Assembly: GCA_963931925.1 (NCBI GenBank)
Contig: OZ007570.1
Span: 404,501 to 468,500, forward strand
Reading direction: 5' to 3'
From: Onchidella celtica
Lineage: Eukaryota > Mollusca > Gastropoda > Systellommatophora > Onchidiidae
DNA length: 64,000 nucleotides
A program made the translations under genes and the position numbers. The notes under the pieces were generated by a model that was given only the letters and a program-made list of their open reading frames with translations, did not search any database and had not been told where the DNA came from. Below are positions 23,001 to 38,000 of this stretch, one piece after another; within the stretch, counting starts at the first letter, position 1; every line of letters starts with the position of its first letter.

Positions 23001-26000
23001 GCTAGAACATTCACTGTGTATTACAGATGGGTCACAAGCCTGGGGAGGGCCTTGGGAAGAGTGGTCAGGGTATCACCACCCCTGTGGAAGCCGTTTTGCG
23101 AAAAGGTCGGGCAGCTGTCGGGGCTCATGGCAGAGAGAGGTCAGAGAGATCCCTGAAAGATTTCCCCATCAAAGATGAAGAAGAAGAAGAGGAGAAAGAG
23201 TTCCAAAAGCAATTGTCACAATGGAAGAAACAGCCAGTGGAGGTAAGGAAATCCAGAAACAATCATTAGAATTTGCTCTGAAGACACCATTGTGTTTGGA
23301 AGTGTGGGTGGCAGGAAGACTAGTAGAGTAGAGAGTTTCATATAGATCTCAAGAGATACCATCTCATGTCAGACACATCAGAAACTAATGTCTATGTCAA
23401 CATTTTATGAGTAATCTTATTTGTGTTTAAAACTGAAAATTTGCAGACTGGATACCAAATTTAATTCTTGATGTTGATATTAGGTAAAGGTTATGAACAT
23501 CTCATGGTGGAGACAGGTGGATTTTCCACAGACGATGAGGATATTGTATAATAGTGTAGCTGATGGAATATTTTCACAGAGTGTGAAAGCGCATGCAAGG
23601 AATATTTTCACAGAATATTTTAGTTTGTGTCTTGGCCACCATGAAATTTAAGTCACTGTTATTTAATGCTCAGGCGTGTGGTAGATTTAAGTTGTAAATT
23701 TGAGAGGACATTCTTTGCAAAACAGTCATGCCCTAACCAAGAAATTGATCGCTCATATTATTATATTTTATGTGTGTTTTAAAGTTTGGAGTTTTGAATT
23801 CTCCATTTTTCTTGTCCAAATTGTCCATCATAGTAGATTTTTTTTTTTTTTTTTTTTACACCAGAGCAACCCGTTGAATGTCACAGGAAATATCACAGTT
23901 ATGAACTGTTTTGTTATCATTTTAGGCCAAAAAAAAGCCCAACTATTTGTACAAGACAGCACAAGAAGTGTTGGAAACAGGAGCAAAGAGGAGAAAACCT
24001 AAGGTGGAGTCAGGTCCAAAGGTCAAGGTGATAGACATGACTGGTCGGGAACAGAGAGTCTTATCAGGTATTTCAGCAAGTTTCTTGTTCTTTGGTTGGG
24101 TCAGCGATTGCTTGTTGAGAAATTAAGCTGATGTTTCTAGCTAGGTGGTTTTATAAAGAGCCATTACTCATGATCATACTTTCAAGAAAGTTTGGAAACG
24201 TTAAGGTAAATAATTAGATTTTAGTGAATTTTTTGGTGCAGCGTTAAAATATTGACAGATGTGATGTGATGAATGTTTTCTATGAGCAAGAAATATTAAA
24301 GAGGCCACAGACATGATAAAGAACCATTGAATAAAAAACTGTCTCATTATCCTGCTGTTTCAGGTATGATAAATTTTTGTGGTATATCAGAACTACAGGA
24401 ACACAGAGTGTGAGGTTGTTGGCTGGGCGGAATGTTGGTTTCTTAACTTGGGAGTCTGCAGGTCAGCAGACTAGTCTAACCTGAGTCTGCAACCTGTGTG
24501 AGAAATGAGAAACTTGTGTGAAAAATGAGAATGGACTCTGTTAGACTGTCTTTACTTGTGAGTTGCTGTGGCAAATCCTTTAGTGCTTTCATCTGAGACT
24601 TTGAATCTCAGCAGCTTGTGGGCTGAAGTCTCAGGTCTGGAATGTAGAGAATGTGCACTAGTCTTAACCACAACAGGGGTTACAGTTGCTCCAATATAGT
24701 ACTAGATTGTTGAAACAGTCCGTTGGGTCTCCTTATTTCTAGGCTACCATGCCATTGGAAAAAGCCATGACAAACCAGATGAAATGGAAGAACTTGTGGG
24801 CCAAGAAACGCAGGAACCATTGAAAGAACGAGTGTTCAACATGCCAGAACTGACACACAATTTGGAACTGCTGGTGGACATGGCGGAGGATGACATCATA
24901 CAGAATGACCGCAAGTTACGACATGACAGAGACCGCATTGTCCACCTGGAACATGAGAAAGATCGTCTGGAGACGGTGGTGTCACAGGAAGAGAAGCAGC
25001 TACAGCGCTTGCAGACTGTGCTGGATCTGGTCATCAGGTTTGTCGAGCATCAAAACTCAGAAGGTGGCATTTTGGCATGCTTTGTCTCTACCTTGTTGCT
25101 GTCTTTGTTGGATAGAATGTCCTTTTTTCTACAGTTGCATTTCAATTTGATCTTAGTTGGTGGAATTGATCAGGACGTTGTTCATTGACTCTGAGAATTC
25201 CCAAAGTAACAATATTCTTGTCACAGCGCCGAATTCCATTCAAAACCAAGCCACTTAGTTCAGTCCCGGGCCACTCATAAAATTGCATGCTGACCGCACC
25301 TGATCAGGGTTATGCTAAGGTCATAGGCCGTGGCCTACAGCATCGGTTACAAGCGCGCCGCTAATGATGACATGGGTGTTTTTATGACTCAGTTAACTCC
25401 AATTTCTTTACTACACACACCAAAAATGCGGCTGAAATACAAAAGTACAACTTCTCTTCTCTCATTAGCTAGTCCAAAATGAATTTTGAATGTCAAAATA
25501 TCCATTCTTTCACTGTTTAAATGAGTAGAACTTTTAATTCCAAGAAGTTTGATACCAAACTTTTGGCTCTAGATTAATATTTACAGAAGTTATGCCACTC
25601 TGAATTTTTGAGAAAATAAACATTTTGCGCAACATGACGAGAGGCCATGTTTATGGCGCCATATCTCTAGAAGTTATCATCACTAATCATCCAAACTTGG
25701 TAAACACAGAGTCATGCACATAGATAACAACCTCAATTTTTTTCAGGGACTTCAGGTAATTGCAAAAGTGTTGTTTATAACATCAAATGTGCCAGGCAAT
25801 CACATTTCACACATTTTTACAGCAGACGTAAAAAAGTGAAATTTTTGCAATCTTCAGATATTCATAAAAAATCAACCAATGACCTCACACAAGAAACAAA
25901 TACATCATTGTACTCACAAAGAAGAGTTCTATTGATTTAGGGCAAGCAAATATGTCTAAACTGAATAAAAACCTGATTTTACCAAGTGACAATTACGAGT

Positions 26001-29000
26001 AGTATAAAAACACAAATTTAGACAAACTTTGAAAAATCATATAAAATCAGTGAAAACCCATGTAGCTGTCAAAATTGCACGTATGTGCTAAGAATTCAAT
26101 GACACATTCATTCTATGTGTTAAAACTTGAATTACTTGATTTTGAGGTCTTTATTTTAGGAGGTTCGCTGCCCTTGGCATTTACACCTCACTTTACTTGT
26201 TTTATTATTTCTTGTTCGGGGGGGGGGGGGGGGGGGGATGATATGGATAAATTTTAATCTATTAATTTCAATTTTGCCCGGGCAGCGGCCTTTCGGCCTG
26301 CTCTTTACGATTTCCAACTGCCAAGGTATCTTTAACGTGCACACGGGCCCTCCGAATTTTTTCGTCCTTATCCGAGAAGACTAGGTACTCGATCCTACCC
26401 CCCAATAGGACCAGGGACTTGAAAATATGAGAAAAATCCAATTTCCAAGAACTACTCGATCCTACTACTGACTCGAGAACTACTCGTTAACCATTTTGAT
26501 CTACTAATAAGCAGCATAAAAATTCCATCACGTCCCACAATTTTGCAATCTTCAAAAATTCATTAAAAAATCAACTAATGACCCCACACAAAAACTATAT
26601 ACATCCCTGTGCTCAGAAAGAAGAGTTCTATCGACTTGAGCAATCTATTTGCCATACAAATTCATTAAATATCAACAATTTGTGAGAAGGCAATTATACA
26701 GACGATCTTGAAGTGACACTAGTGACAGCCCTACATCGGCCTCAGTCGAATCGGGATTTAGGATCTCAAACTTGCCCGATCGTGACAATGCAATCGGAAT
26801 TAACCTACATGGTCTAAATATGCATTCTGATACACAAATTTCTTGTCAGTAGAAAGTATGGACAGTCAACTTACCAACAGTGGCCTTCAAATCCATGGCC
26901 GAGGGAACATATTCAATAAAACGGTCAACTGGTCCTTCGAGCTGTAGGCCTACTAGATCTAGATCTAGATCTAGGCCTACTGCACTTCCTGTGGCTCGCG
27001 TTACAAAGTTTGGTGAGGGGTTTTAGATGCGTCGCGTGCGAGCACCATAGCACAGAGACATTTCGAATTTTCACACCGAAGCAAAGAAAATAGAGCTTTC
27101 TTTTGGTGTAACTTTCGCCATGTTTTTAAATACAGAAAAAAGTACGGATTTTTTCATTTTTTCACGGAAATCTCAAATTTTACGGCACTTACACAAAATG
27201 AAACCTGTTGAAAGTTGTATGAAACTACAGCACATTCAATTCTGCAGCTAACCATGCTAAATGTGGAATATTTGCTGTGACGGCGAAAACGCGCTTCCCC
27301 GTTAAGAGAGATGGGGTCCAAAATTGAGCCGTCCGTTCCGCAAAAAATGCGATTGGAGACGTTATTGATTGATTCACCAAAAATACAACCTTTTCTTTTT
27401 GCCCAATTTTGACTTTGCTTATAGCCCTGCTGCGACCCCACAGTTTTTCTGTGGTTTTTATGATATTTCTAATTAAAGGGGCATTGAATTCAAATAAACA
27501 TCATTAGAAAGGGGAGATCCAGTTCTTTTAATTCATACCAAACACTACACAAGCAATGCTAGAACAAACGGACCACAGAACAACAAAAACAGTCGATTTT
27601 AGCTGACATTCGCTGCCGCGGCACTCGCGGCGGGCATTTTGGACTAGCTACTCTCAACGTGTGAAAACCTGATGTAAGTGTGATGTCCCGTTTTCATGAT
27701 ATTTTGTGTTTATAATGTGCCCAAATTCAGCAGAAATGAATGTTTAATGTGGTGTATTTCTCGCCTGAATGCTTCAAAACGGCTCTGTCGGTTGCCACGA
27801 GCTTTAGTTCTATGTATTACAGACCTTTTCCCGTTTCATACCTGAAAATTTCTTGATTGTCGGATCCCTCGTTGCTGAACAATATCCGTTTACATCCTAT
27901 TGCTAGTGTATTATTCTGCTGGTGCTTTTCATTCTATATCAATCACACTGTGGCCCATACATGCGAAGACACATTTCTTCACTCAACAAACGTTGTAGTA
28001 TTTGTGGATTGAAAAATATGACAAAAAACAGAAACAACTCAAAACTTAGCCAGATACTTTTGAATCTGTGACGGGTGATATATTATTAATCTATGGAATT
28101 GACATCAGTGATGATTCAAATGAAAAACATTTATAAAGTTTACCCGTCATAATTGCTCGTGAACAGTATAGTAACAGTAACCAACAACGCTTGGACTCTA
28201 CTCCAGTAAAGAAAGTGCGAGAGCTAGCAAGACGAGGCAGACTGATTTGATGTTCTTTTGACAGTCATAAAACAGTCAACCAGAGTAGTATGTATCAACA
28301 CCGTCTCATTTTGAAGGTTGTATGAAACGTTCAACACCTAGAATCTCCTAGCACCAGTCTCGGCCTTGATACTAATTCAGTCAATAATACTACCGATATT
28401 AGGAAAGTCACTAATGAACCAGCGGCCAGTGCAATCACATCACGTAGTCAAATTCATAATGTTGTTGTACATAGTGCACACGTTATGGAAGCATCAACTC
28501 TTGTAATTTAGATAGCAACAGACATCTACATGACATTGTATGGGAGGCATTTTTGAAATAAAGTCATTCCAAAGCAATATACATTAGAACATGACTGCAT
28601 TCCATTCATAAAACAACATGGTTTTGGCCTGGCACTGCCGGGAGAGCAAGAGACAGAGAGTAGCCACCAGTCACTAGCATCGTGAGAAACACACGCACAA
28701 GGAATCACTGACAGACTGGAGAAACTTGGGCACGTTTCGATCTCACATATACTTCAAATTGCGCCATCGCTGAGTACTCACCACACCAGTTGTAAAACAA
28801 CTTGAAAAATGCTCGAAGTGGATAGGTGGACCCCGGGGTGTACCTAGCGAATTATAGGCATTTTAGGATAGGTGGACCCCGGACCAATGAAAAGCTGTCT
28901 TTCATTGCCAAGTTAGGCTAGGGTAAGAAAACAAACATTGGAATGGCGGCATGGATGTCGATAGATCTAGATCTATCTAGATCTACATGTTTTGTTGGAC

Positions 29001-32000
29001 CTGGGGGGTGTGAGGGTCTAGTCAGTTTGCATCAATGGGCGGTAGTCAGATTGACTAATCAGGCGAAAAGAGGCTGGGTAACCACTGGCGATCGACGTAC
29101 ACACAAGTAGGCCTACATTGGCTGAGATATACCTCCGTGGTGCAGCGGTTGAGTGAATGGACTTGAATGCCAAGTTCCTGGTACCACCAGATAAGTACTC
29201 ATGACTGGAATTTGTTGCTGAATTACAACAGAATTTTTCTTTTTGCAACATCACTTTTACGGAACACACCACTTTTAAGAGCTATTTTCCTAAAAAACTT
29301 CACTACAATGAACTCAGCCTGGGGTCCACCTATCCTTAAACCTACATATTTTGCTAGGTACACCCCGGGGTTCACCTATCCTCCAAGGATAGGTGGACCC
29401 CGGACCAATGAAAGCTGTCTACCTATCCTCTACCAAAAATGCTGCCTACACACATTATTCATATTGTACATATGATAATACTTAAATCATGTTGTATTTT
29501 GAAGAACAATGTATAATATACGGCTTGTTTTGGGATGTAAATTTTGACACTACTGAGTACAGATGTAAGATAAATCTTCTGTATGTGGATTACTATTTTT
29601 CTAACAACGATGCCTTTTCATCAGGACACGAACACATGTCTTGTCCTCCGTTTGACATAATTTTGGTGCCTTGTGTAGAGCACTTTTTTGTTATGTAACT
29701 TTAAAATGAGTAGGCACTAGCTCTTCTTCAGCAAAAATGTACAGCCTTTCCCTACTTGCCATTACAAAATTATAAAAACTATCTTCTTCTACTTTTCACA
29801 CGGCAAAATTCAAAGCTTTACGTCTCATGTGTGCCAAGATAGTTATTCTGGCAGCCTTGGTTACAATGTGAGGTGATAAATCATTACAGTATCAATTTGA
29901 TATAATTCACCCGTGCAAAGTGCGGCCCACCGCATTTGTAATGACCCGTTACTGACCCCGGTTGCAATGACCCAGTAAGGTGCTCGATGGCCAAATTAAA
30001 CGACTGGGTTTTCGGCGCTGCGTTGTATTGTTGCGAGTTTTTAATTTTGAAATGTTTATCTTTAATGTATTTGGGGGGGAGGAGGGGAGTGTTGGGTATG
30101 AGGGATGTTATTACAAAAAAAGGGGGGAGTGTGTAAAGTTAGATTGATAGATCAGCACAAGAAAGTCTGACTAATGAAAATGATTGTTTTTGTGTAGAGT
30201 AAGAGATGTTTTGTTTGATTTTATTGTAGGCAGCAGATGAGAAACATCAAAGTTAGAGTAAATCACTTTTACGGTATTGAAGTAGCTTTCTCTGAATGAA
30301 GAAAAGGTTGCTGTGACATGTATAAACTCTGTCTGTTTCTTTAAGCACCCGTGTATTATTGAGTAATCTTTCACTATTTCAGTTGTGAAAATAGAACTCG
30401 TGCAGATTGCAGAGAGCCACTGACTTTGGACGCATGTGCAGAAATCTTCAAAATGTTGCAGCAAGATTACTATGAGGAATACAAACTTTATGACTTGCCA
30501 TCCTTAGCTATTGCTCTGGTGTTTCCATTGGTAGGTAAAGAGTGCAAGGCAGCTTTGGTCTGGATGGGTGGACAAATGCACAGAGTGTTGTCATTTTTAG
30601 TTGTATTTCTTTCCCTAGGTGTGCCGCCAGCACCCCCACTCAACCCCTGACAAAGCAAATTTCTGTGCATCAGTATCAGTATGAAAAAAAAAAAAAGGTA
30701 AAAATATGATTCAGATTTTGCATACCTTGGCACCTGTCTTGTGTTTTGGAAAATGAGACTATGAAAATATTTTGAAAATATGGTTTTTCTAAATAGAGTC
30801 AACTCCACATAGTTTGACTTTAGTTGATTTTTATCTGGGTCGATTTTTTTTCAGACCATCCTGACCCCAACACTTTCTTTAATTCATAAAAAGCTGCATA
30901 AGTTGACAAGAAATGAATGGACGGGGATGCTGCCTCTTTAGTCTGATGTCATTGCTTTTTTTTTTTGTTGTCTTTGATTGATAATGTAGGTGTCCACAAG
31001 GCCGTGCTGCTGGACTGACTAAACATTTTAAACATGCTTGTCTTTCCTTTTGTATCCCGCGTGGATCCTACACAGTCTGGGCCCCTTTCCCACGTACTTT
31101 CCTTGTTTGGCTATTGGGTGATGCTATTGTTGGCTTTGGTAATGGAGAGGGCGGAACATCATGTGGTGAGCCTATCTCTCCCTTTGTTTGACCTCTTGTC
31201 AAACTTGCTTGTAGGCTTGGTAAGGGAGTGTGTGAGTGGGCGATGTCAGCCAATAATTAAGAATACAAAGAAAAAAAGGATGGGTTGGCGCCTCATTGTT
31301 CAACCTGTTGTGATATTGCATGGTTGGCGGTTCATTGTTCAACCTGTTGTGATATTGCATGGTTGGCGTCTCATTGTTCAACCTGTTGTGATATTGCATG
31401 GTTGGCGGTTCATTGTTCAACCTGTTGTGATATTGCATGGTTGGCGCCTCATTGTTCAACCTGTTGTGATATTGCATGGTTGGAGGTTCATTGTTCAACC
31501 TGTTGTGATATTGCATGGTTGGCGGTTCATTGTTCAACCTGTTGTGATATTGCATGGTTGGAGGTTCATTGTTCAACCTGTTGTGATATTGCATGGTTGG
31601 AGGTTCATTGTTCAACCTGTTGTGATATTGCATGGTTGGCGCCTCATTGTTCAACCTGTTGTGATATTGCATGGTTGGAGCTTCATTGTTCAACCTGTTG
31701 TGATATTGCATGGTTGGCGGTTCATTGTTCAACCTGTTGTGATATTGCATGGTTGGCGGTTCATTGTTCAACCTGTTGTGATATTGCATGGTTGGCGGTT
31801 CATTGTTCAACCTGTTGTGATATTGCATGGTTGGAGGTTCATTGTTCAACCTGTTGTGATATTGCATGGTTGGCGGTTCATTGTTCAACCTGTTGTGATA
31901 TTGCATGGTTGGCGGTTCATTGTTCAACCTGTTGTGATATTGCATGGTTGGAGGTTCATTGTTCAACCTGTTGTGATATTGCATGGTTGGAGGTTCATTG

Positions 32001-35000
32001 TTCAACCTGTTGTGATATTGCATGGTTGGAGGTTCATCCAGCAGGGAGTGTGTGCAGCAGGTGACATCAGCCAATAAATGCACACTGGTCGTAATAATGG
32101 TGGTGTGCTTGACCAGTGGGAAAAAAAGGATTGGGTAGGAGACATTGCACATGTGTGTAGGCTAATTAGTACTTACACTGTGTAGGCCTAGGCTCGGATT
32201 TGAGCACATGCTCGCAAATCACTTTTTTGGTTATAATTGTCTTCACTCATTCAGTTGATTTGCATGCGGTTGAAATTGTAATGTGTATTGAGATTATTTG
32301 CACAAGTCTGGTTCTCCCTATCAAGGCCACATCAGACACATTAACCCTTTCGATGTCACAGTCCTGGGACAGAGTGCCAAATTATATTAATGGATAATGA
32401 TAATGGATGGCATTTATATAGCGCATATCCATTTAACATGCTCTATGAGCTTTACAGAAAATTACCCGAAAATCACTCCTGAAACTCATAGAAAAGAAAT
32501 TATAAATAATGCCTTTGTTTTTATTCACACAATACTTTATCATAGATCCAACCTACCCCCGATCCATGGCTATAAGAATTTGCTGGCACTATCGCTATAC
32601 ACTGATTTATTTTTCTAATCGATTGGGGTAACAGAGCAGTTAATTAAGTTATTATGTCATGTAACTCTGCCTTTTTAGTTAAGTCTCGCTTGGACATTAA
32701 CTTTTCTCATTCAATGCGGATTTGGGGGAGGGGGAGGTGTCGCTGAATTTATGTTTAGTGCTAAAATCTTCTCCCAACCAGCCAATTGAAAATTCCTATT
32801 GTTGGTTTATATGGCTAAAACACAATAGATGTATAAATTCAATACGAGAATAAAGGGATCTGGGTAAGTTTTCGAGAATTGAAACATTTGAGAGGGATAA
32901 ACTTTACCAGAAATATATTTTTCATGCTGATGGTGTGAACACAGATATAACGTCTAAAAAAAAGTTGGTAACTGCATTGAGATTCACTAGGCTGTTAAAA
33001 AATATCCAAACATCAATGGATACTTCATTTTTTTGTTACTTGTTGTGGGTTCAATTCTCTCCTGTTTTGTAGTTTTGAAGCTCCTAAAAATCCATCCAGA
33101 TATTATCAAAGCATGGGCTGTTACATAGTTTGGATCCCAACAGAAATAACATCATTCCGGGAATGTTTGTTTGTTGGCATATTTTTTTTATCATCTACTA
33201 ATCTCTTGCACCGCCTTGCGAGTGGTACTGCATGTGTGTGGTACTGCAGCTGTGTGGTACTGCTGCAGGTGTGTGGTACTGCTGGTGTGTAGTACTGCAG
33301 CTGAATGGTACTGCATGTGTGTGGTACTGCTGGTGTGTGGCACTGCAGGTATGTGGTACTGCAGGTGTGTGGTATTGCAGGTATGTGGTACTGCAGGTGT
33401 GTGGCACTGCAGGTGTGTGGTACTGCAGGTGTGTGGCACTGCAGGTGTGTGGCACTGCAGGTGTGTGGTACTGCAGGTGTGTGGCATTGCAGGTATGTGG
33501 TACTGCAGATGTGTGGCACTGCAGGTATGTGGTACTGCCGGTGTGTGGCACTGCAAGAAACAGGTCATGGGGTGCAAGTGGAGTTGATGTGGACCCAACA
33601 TTAGTCCTTTTCCTGTGGTTTGGGCTGCTGCAGACCACTCATGTTTGGAACCTGCTGCTTCTACTTGTAGATTTAGATCTTGATTCTCCTAGTGATCAGA
33701 ACTTTCCTTTGACCTATCTGTCACAAATCCCAGACTGGGAGATGTAATAAGTTATGACAGGACAACAATCACGAACAAACAAGTTAACACTTAACAGAAC
33801 AATCCATCAGACTCACACATTTATTAAACATAATTATACAGATAATAGCGCAATTACATACATTATATTATTGAAATCAACTGCCGTACAACGGCCTTAT
33901 TCTCACACACACTCTCCCTCGGATCCACAATCCGGTAGTTACTCCTAAAGGCACTTCGGCCTCAGCCTCTCCCCTCAGGGTCTTAATAGCACATTAATAA
34001 TTTACTGGCACCGCAGTCTCTCAATATCACCTTCCTATTGTCATACACCTTAGCATTCCCCTAGCACCTCAGCAGGGCAATAACACATTATCATTTCAAT
34101 AGACATTATCATTTCAATAGTACATTCTCCCCTCAACATGGCAATAGTGCATTATCACATTCACGCTCATATCTACGTCCCTGTCCGTGGCCTGACTGCC
34201 ACGACTTTATGTGCCTCTACTGTCCTGCACTGACAGCCTCACTTCTGGCCTATGTGTGGCCTCCGGCCCTATGCTGGCCTATCCCCTGTGCTCATCGAGG
34301 TGGCTCTGCGGCCCGTCCTCGACACCTACAAGAATAACATTACATTGGTATAATACCCTACCATTTCTATTCACTCCACCTCTCCTTACAACCCATGAAG
34401 CGTACACACACTAGTTCACCTTTCACTCACCACACATCTTACGGTAACACACCTCCATCGGAGTACACACTACTCACTCGCGCTACAAATCCATGAACTC
34501 ACTTTCATCTATCGCTCATGGCGCACATTGCTATATCCAATATCAAGGACTTCCACATTCCTCACATATACTTATTTACATCATGGTAATAGACGAATAT
34601 AATATAATACATCAATCATAATAATCAATCAACGTTCTACATACCAGTCATCACTGGAAAGACTCTCTCACTAGTCTTCTCGACTGCTCCCCTTATGTCT
34701 GCCCGATGGGCTCTTATTCACAGGTCCGTTCCGTAGGACCTTCTAACTTGCAGTGATAGTAATACAGCGCTTTCGCCTCATTCAGACCCCCCCCACTACT
34801 CACGACAGCACGCTTATCTTACTTGTCTACCGTGAGCCATTCTTACTCTACACCCGCTCTGTAGCAATCCCCTTAATTGCACTCACTCCACTCGTGACAT
34901 CATCCCCCACCCCAAAAAAATTAATGCAATTAATTTCAAATCGCATCAAGATGACTGTCAACGAGTGAGCGTGAGCAATACCTACACTAAAAAAACTGAC

Positions 35001-38000
35001 CTAGCAGTTCCCCTAGTATATAAAATACCGAAATCAGGGGAAAATATGGGGATCAATATGGCCTGCAATATGCATATATGTGTCACATCATGAAAAGCTA
35101 ACTAAACACAATACTTAATACAGAATCAAAAACCACTCAACCTATCAACCATTCTTCATATCATATTTATAATGTCAATATTTTAAAGTCGACTCATTCA
35201 CACAAATCCTGTCAATGTTCCTGTCCTCCGATGTATAAGCTCCTGAACTCTTCCCCTAGGCTCGACTAAGGTAGTCGGCGATATGATTGCTGGTTCCTGG
35301 AATTGGTTGAATAACAAAGGTATACGGCTGCAAAGCCAATGCCCATCTAGACAAGCGTGGGCTGGACGAACGATTCTTCGACAAAAATGTCAGTGGCTTG
35401 TGGTCTGTCTGGATACAAAATTCTCGTCCCATGAGATAACGTCCTAGTTTCTGGACGGACCAGACAATGGCAAGACACTCACGCTCTATCACAGAATACT
35501 TTCTTTCTCTCTGCAATAACTTCCTACTGACATAACATACAGGATGGAGACATTCGTTCTTCTCCTGTAGAAGACAAGCGCCGACACCAGAGTCCGACGC
35601 ATCCGTTCTGAGGATAAAATTAGATCGAAAATCGGGTAATATCAGAATGGGTGACGATGATAATGCTGTCACCAAATTATCAAATGCTGTCTGACATTCA
35701 GACGTCCACTGGACCTTATCGGGTTGTCCCTTCTTAGTAAGGTCAGTAAGAGAAGATGACAAGGAGGAAAAATTTGGAATGAACTTTCTGTAATAATTTA
35801 AAATTCCCACTAAGCTTCTGACTTGTTTCTTTGTTTTAGGGATTTGCAACCCTACTAACTTGTCAATTTTTGTTACTTCAGGTCTCTGAACACCTCTACC
35901 AACAATATGTCCTAAGAATATTATCTCTGGACCTGCCAAATCCATCTTTGCGGGTTTAGCAGTTAACCCAAAATGACGTAATCGTTGAAAAATTACTGTT
36001 AGTGTCTGAATATGATCAGACCATGTCGACGTATGACATGCTATATCGTCAAAGAATGACACGACATTAGGTATGTCCTTTAATACCAGTATGAGAATAC
36101 AGACACTCTGGTCTCTCATGAAACCTCTGCAGCCTATCAACGTGGAAAACCTTTACTGATCCATCAATGTGGATAGCGTAATCTACCTTCGAAACAATTC
36201 GCTCAATAACATAAGGACCTTTCCATGTCATCAATAACTTATTATGGTCAGTAGGTAATAACAATAGGACCTTGTCTCCTGGCTTAAAAATTCTCAGTTT
36301 GGAACCACTATCCTTATAGTCTTTTGCTCTTTTCGAAGCGATACCAGAAGCTTCTTCTGCCCTAGTGCGCGCTGAAGATAATCTTTCTCTTAAATCAACA
36401 AGGTCTATCGAAACCTTTTTAAACGGTTCCGAAACCGTGGGGATCTTCTGAAGAGGAGCCTGGGGTGTACGACCCTTATGGGTCGTCTTTTGGCACGCAC
36501 TGCACGTCTTACAATAGACTTGCACATCTCTGTGGACCGATGGCCAGTAAAAAATTTTTTGAACCCTTTCTTTGGTTCTAGCTATCCCCATATGACCCGC
36601 TAATGGGACATCATGTGCCAAATGCAATACTGTTGCGATCAGCAACGCTGGCACAACGACCTGCTTTAAAATGGAGGACACCGTTACATACTTACGGAAC
36701 AGAATGCCCGCCTGAACAACAAAGGAGGATGACCCGTTCTTATATCTCCTCGTTTTCTCGGTTCGCGCTTCCCCAAAACATGGGTTTAATGATGGGTCCT
36801 CCCTTTGTAATCTCGCCAAGCGCTCTGGCGTGATATCTAGGTTGACCGCTGGCGTCGCCAAAGCTCTAATCTTATCTTTATCCGCTACCCGTCGACGTGT
36901 TTCGACCGCGGCGCAAAAGTCAATACCTTTTGATTGCGACCATGCTTGCACGTTCTCATCGGAAGGGGAAACTACCCGCGATACATTCCCAATGATGAGC
37001 TGGGCGCCTGGAAAACAACCAACGACTGCTTCGACTTCCCCGCTAAGGAAAGGTGTATCTATCACTATTCTTGCCATGGGTAATTTCTCAATGGCCCCCG
37101 AAAATTGGATGCACGGGACAGTCTCACCTGTAAGCTGTGAATCCCGAATGCAGTCCCTATGCACTCCCACAACGGTAGATCCTGTATCTCGTAAAACCGA
37201 GACCGGTTCGTCCCCAACAAACCCCGGATAAACCCTAAGACCACCTCCTGTATGACATGAATTTATAACGGGGATCTTTCTCCCACAAGGTAAAACACCG
37301 GAAGATAATAACTTCTCACAACTGGGACACTTAGAATACTGTCCGCCTCCGTTGTCCGATGTAACACACGCAGCCGCATGATGAAATTTATTTGGGGAAC
37401 ATGGACTGGAGCTACTGTCCACGTTCGCCGCTATCCTACCTGCCGGGCAATTCACGCTGATGTGATCTGCTCTACCGCAGTTCCAACACTTCGCGGCCCT
37501 ACACTCGCGTGAAAAGTGACCCACGCGTCCGCAAGTCCAACACTCCGCTCCCTGTGCTGCACTAGGCCTGGGTCCCCGTGACCCATCGCGACCGGAACTA
37601 GAGTCCCTATGCCGTCGGTCATCGGCAAAGGTCACAAATCGCCCCCGGCCATTACCGCGACCTAGCCCTCCTGCTCGGTCAAACTTACCGGATCCATATG
37701 CCGGTGATTGGTGATAGCCCCTACGCTGCCCCTGGGCTTGCCCGCTATAGGCACCACGCTGACGCGACCTGTCCCCAAGTCCTGCCGGCGACCCTTCGAC
37801 AACGGCGACGTACCCAGCATCTTGGACGTACGCCCTGGCGACTGGTTTGGACGGATGTCCCGTACGGTATGCTTCCGCCAACTTAGACGCCTCCTGCACC
37901 GTCGCGGGTTCGTTCTCTTTCAGGAAAGCCACCAGATCTTTGTGGCACGCCGCGTACAGCTGGTCACGGATCATTAAGTCTTTCAGTTTAGCAAAATCCG

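Noticed and set aside
23027-23269. Independent small G-patch protein starting at the ATG 23027
   Set aside because: The ATG is an internal methionine right after a 3' splice site; exon 4 supplies the first half of the G-patch and joins in phase.
31034-32152. Frames of about 260-350 codons on both strands
   Set aside because: All come from the 39-bp minisatellite, whose period is divisible by three. Simultaneous openness on both strands shows there is no selection for one protein.
33121-33747. Cys- or His/Thr-rich frames on both strands, resembling metal-binding proteins
   Set aside because: Translation of an 18-bp GTGTGGTACTGCAG repeat, not a gene.
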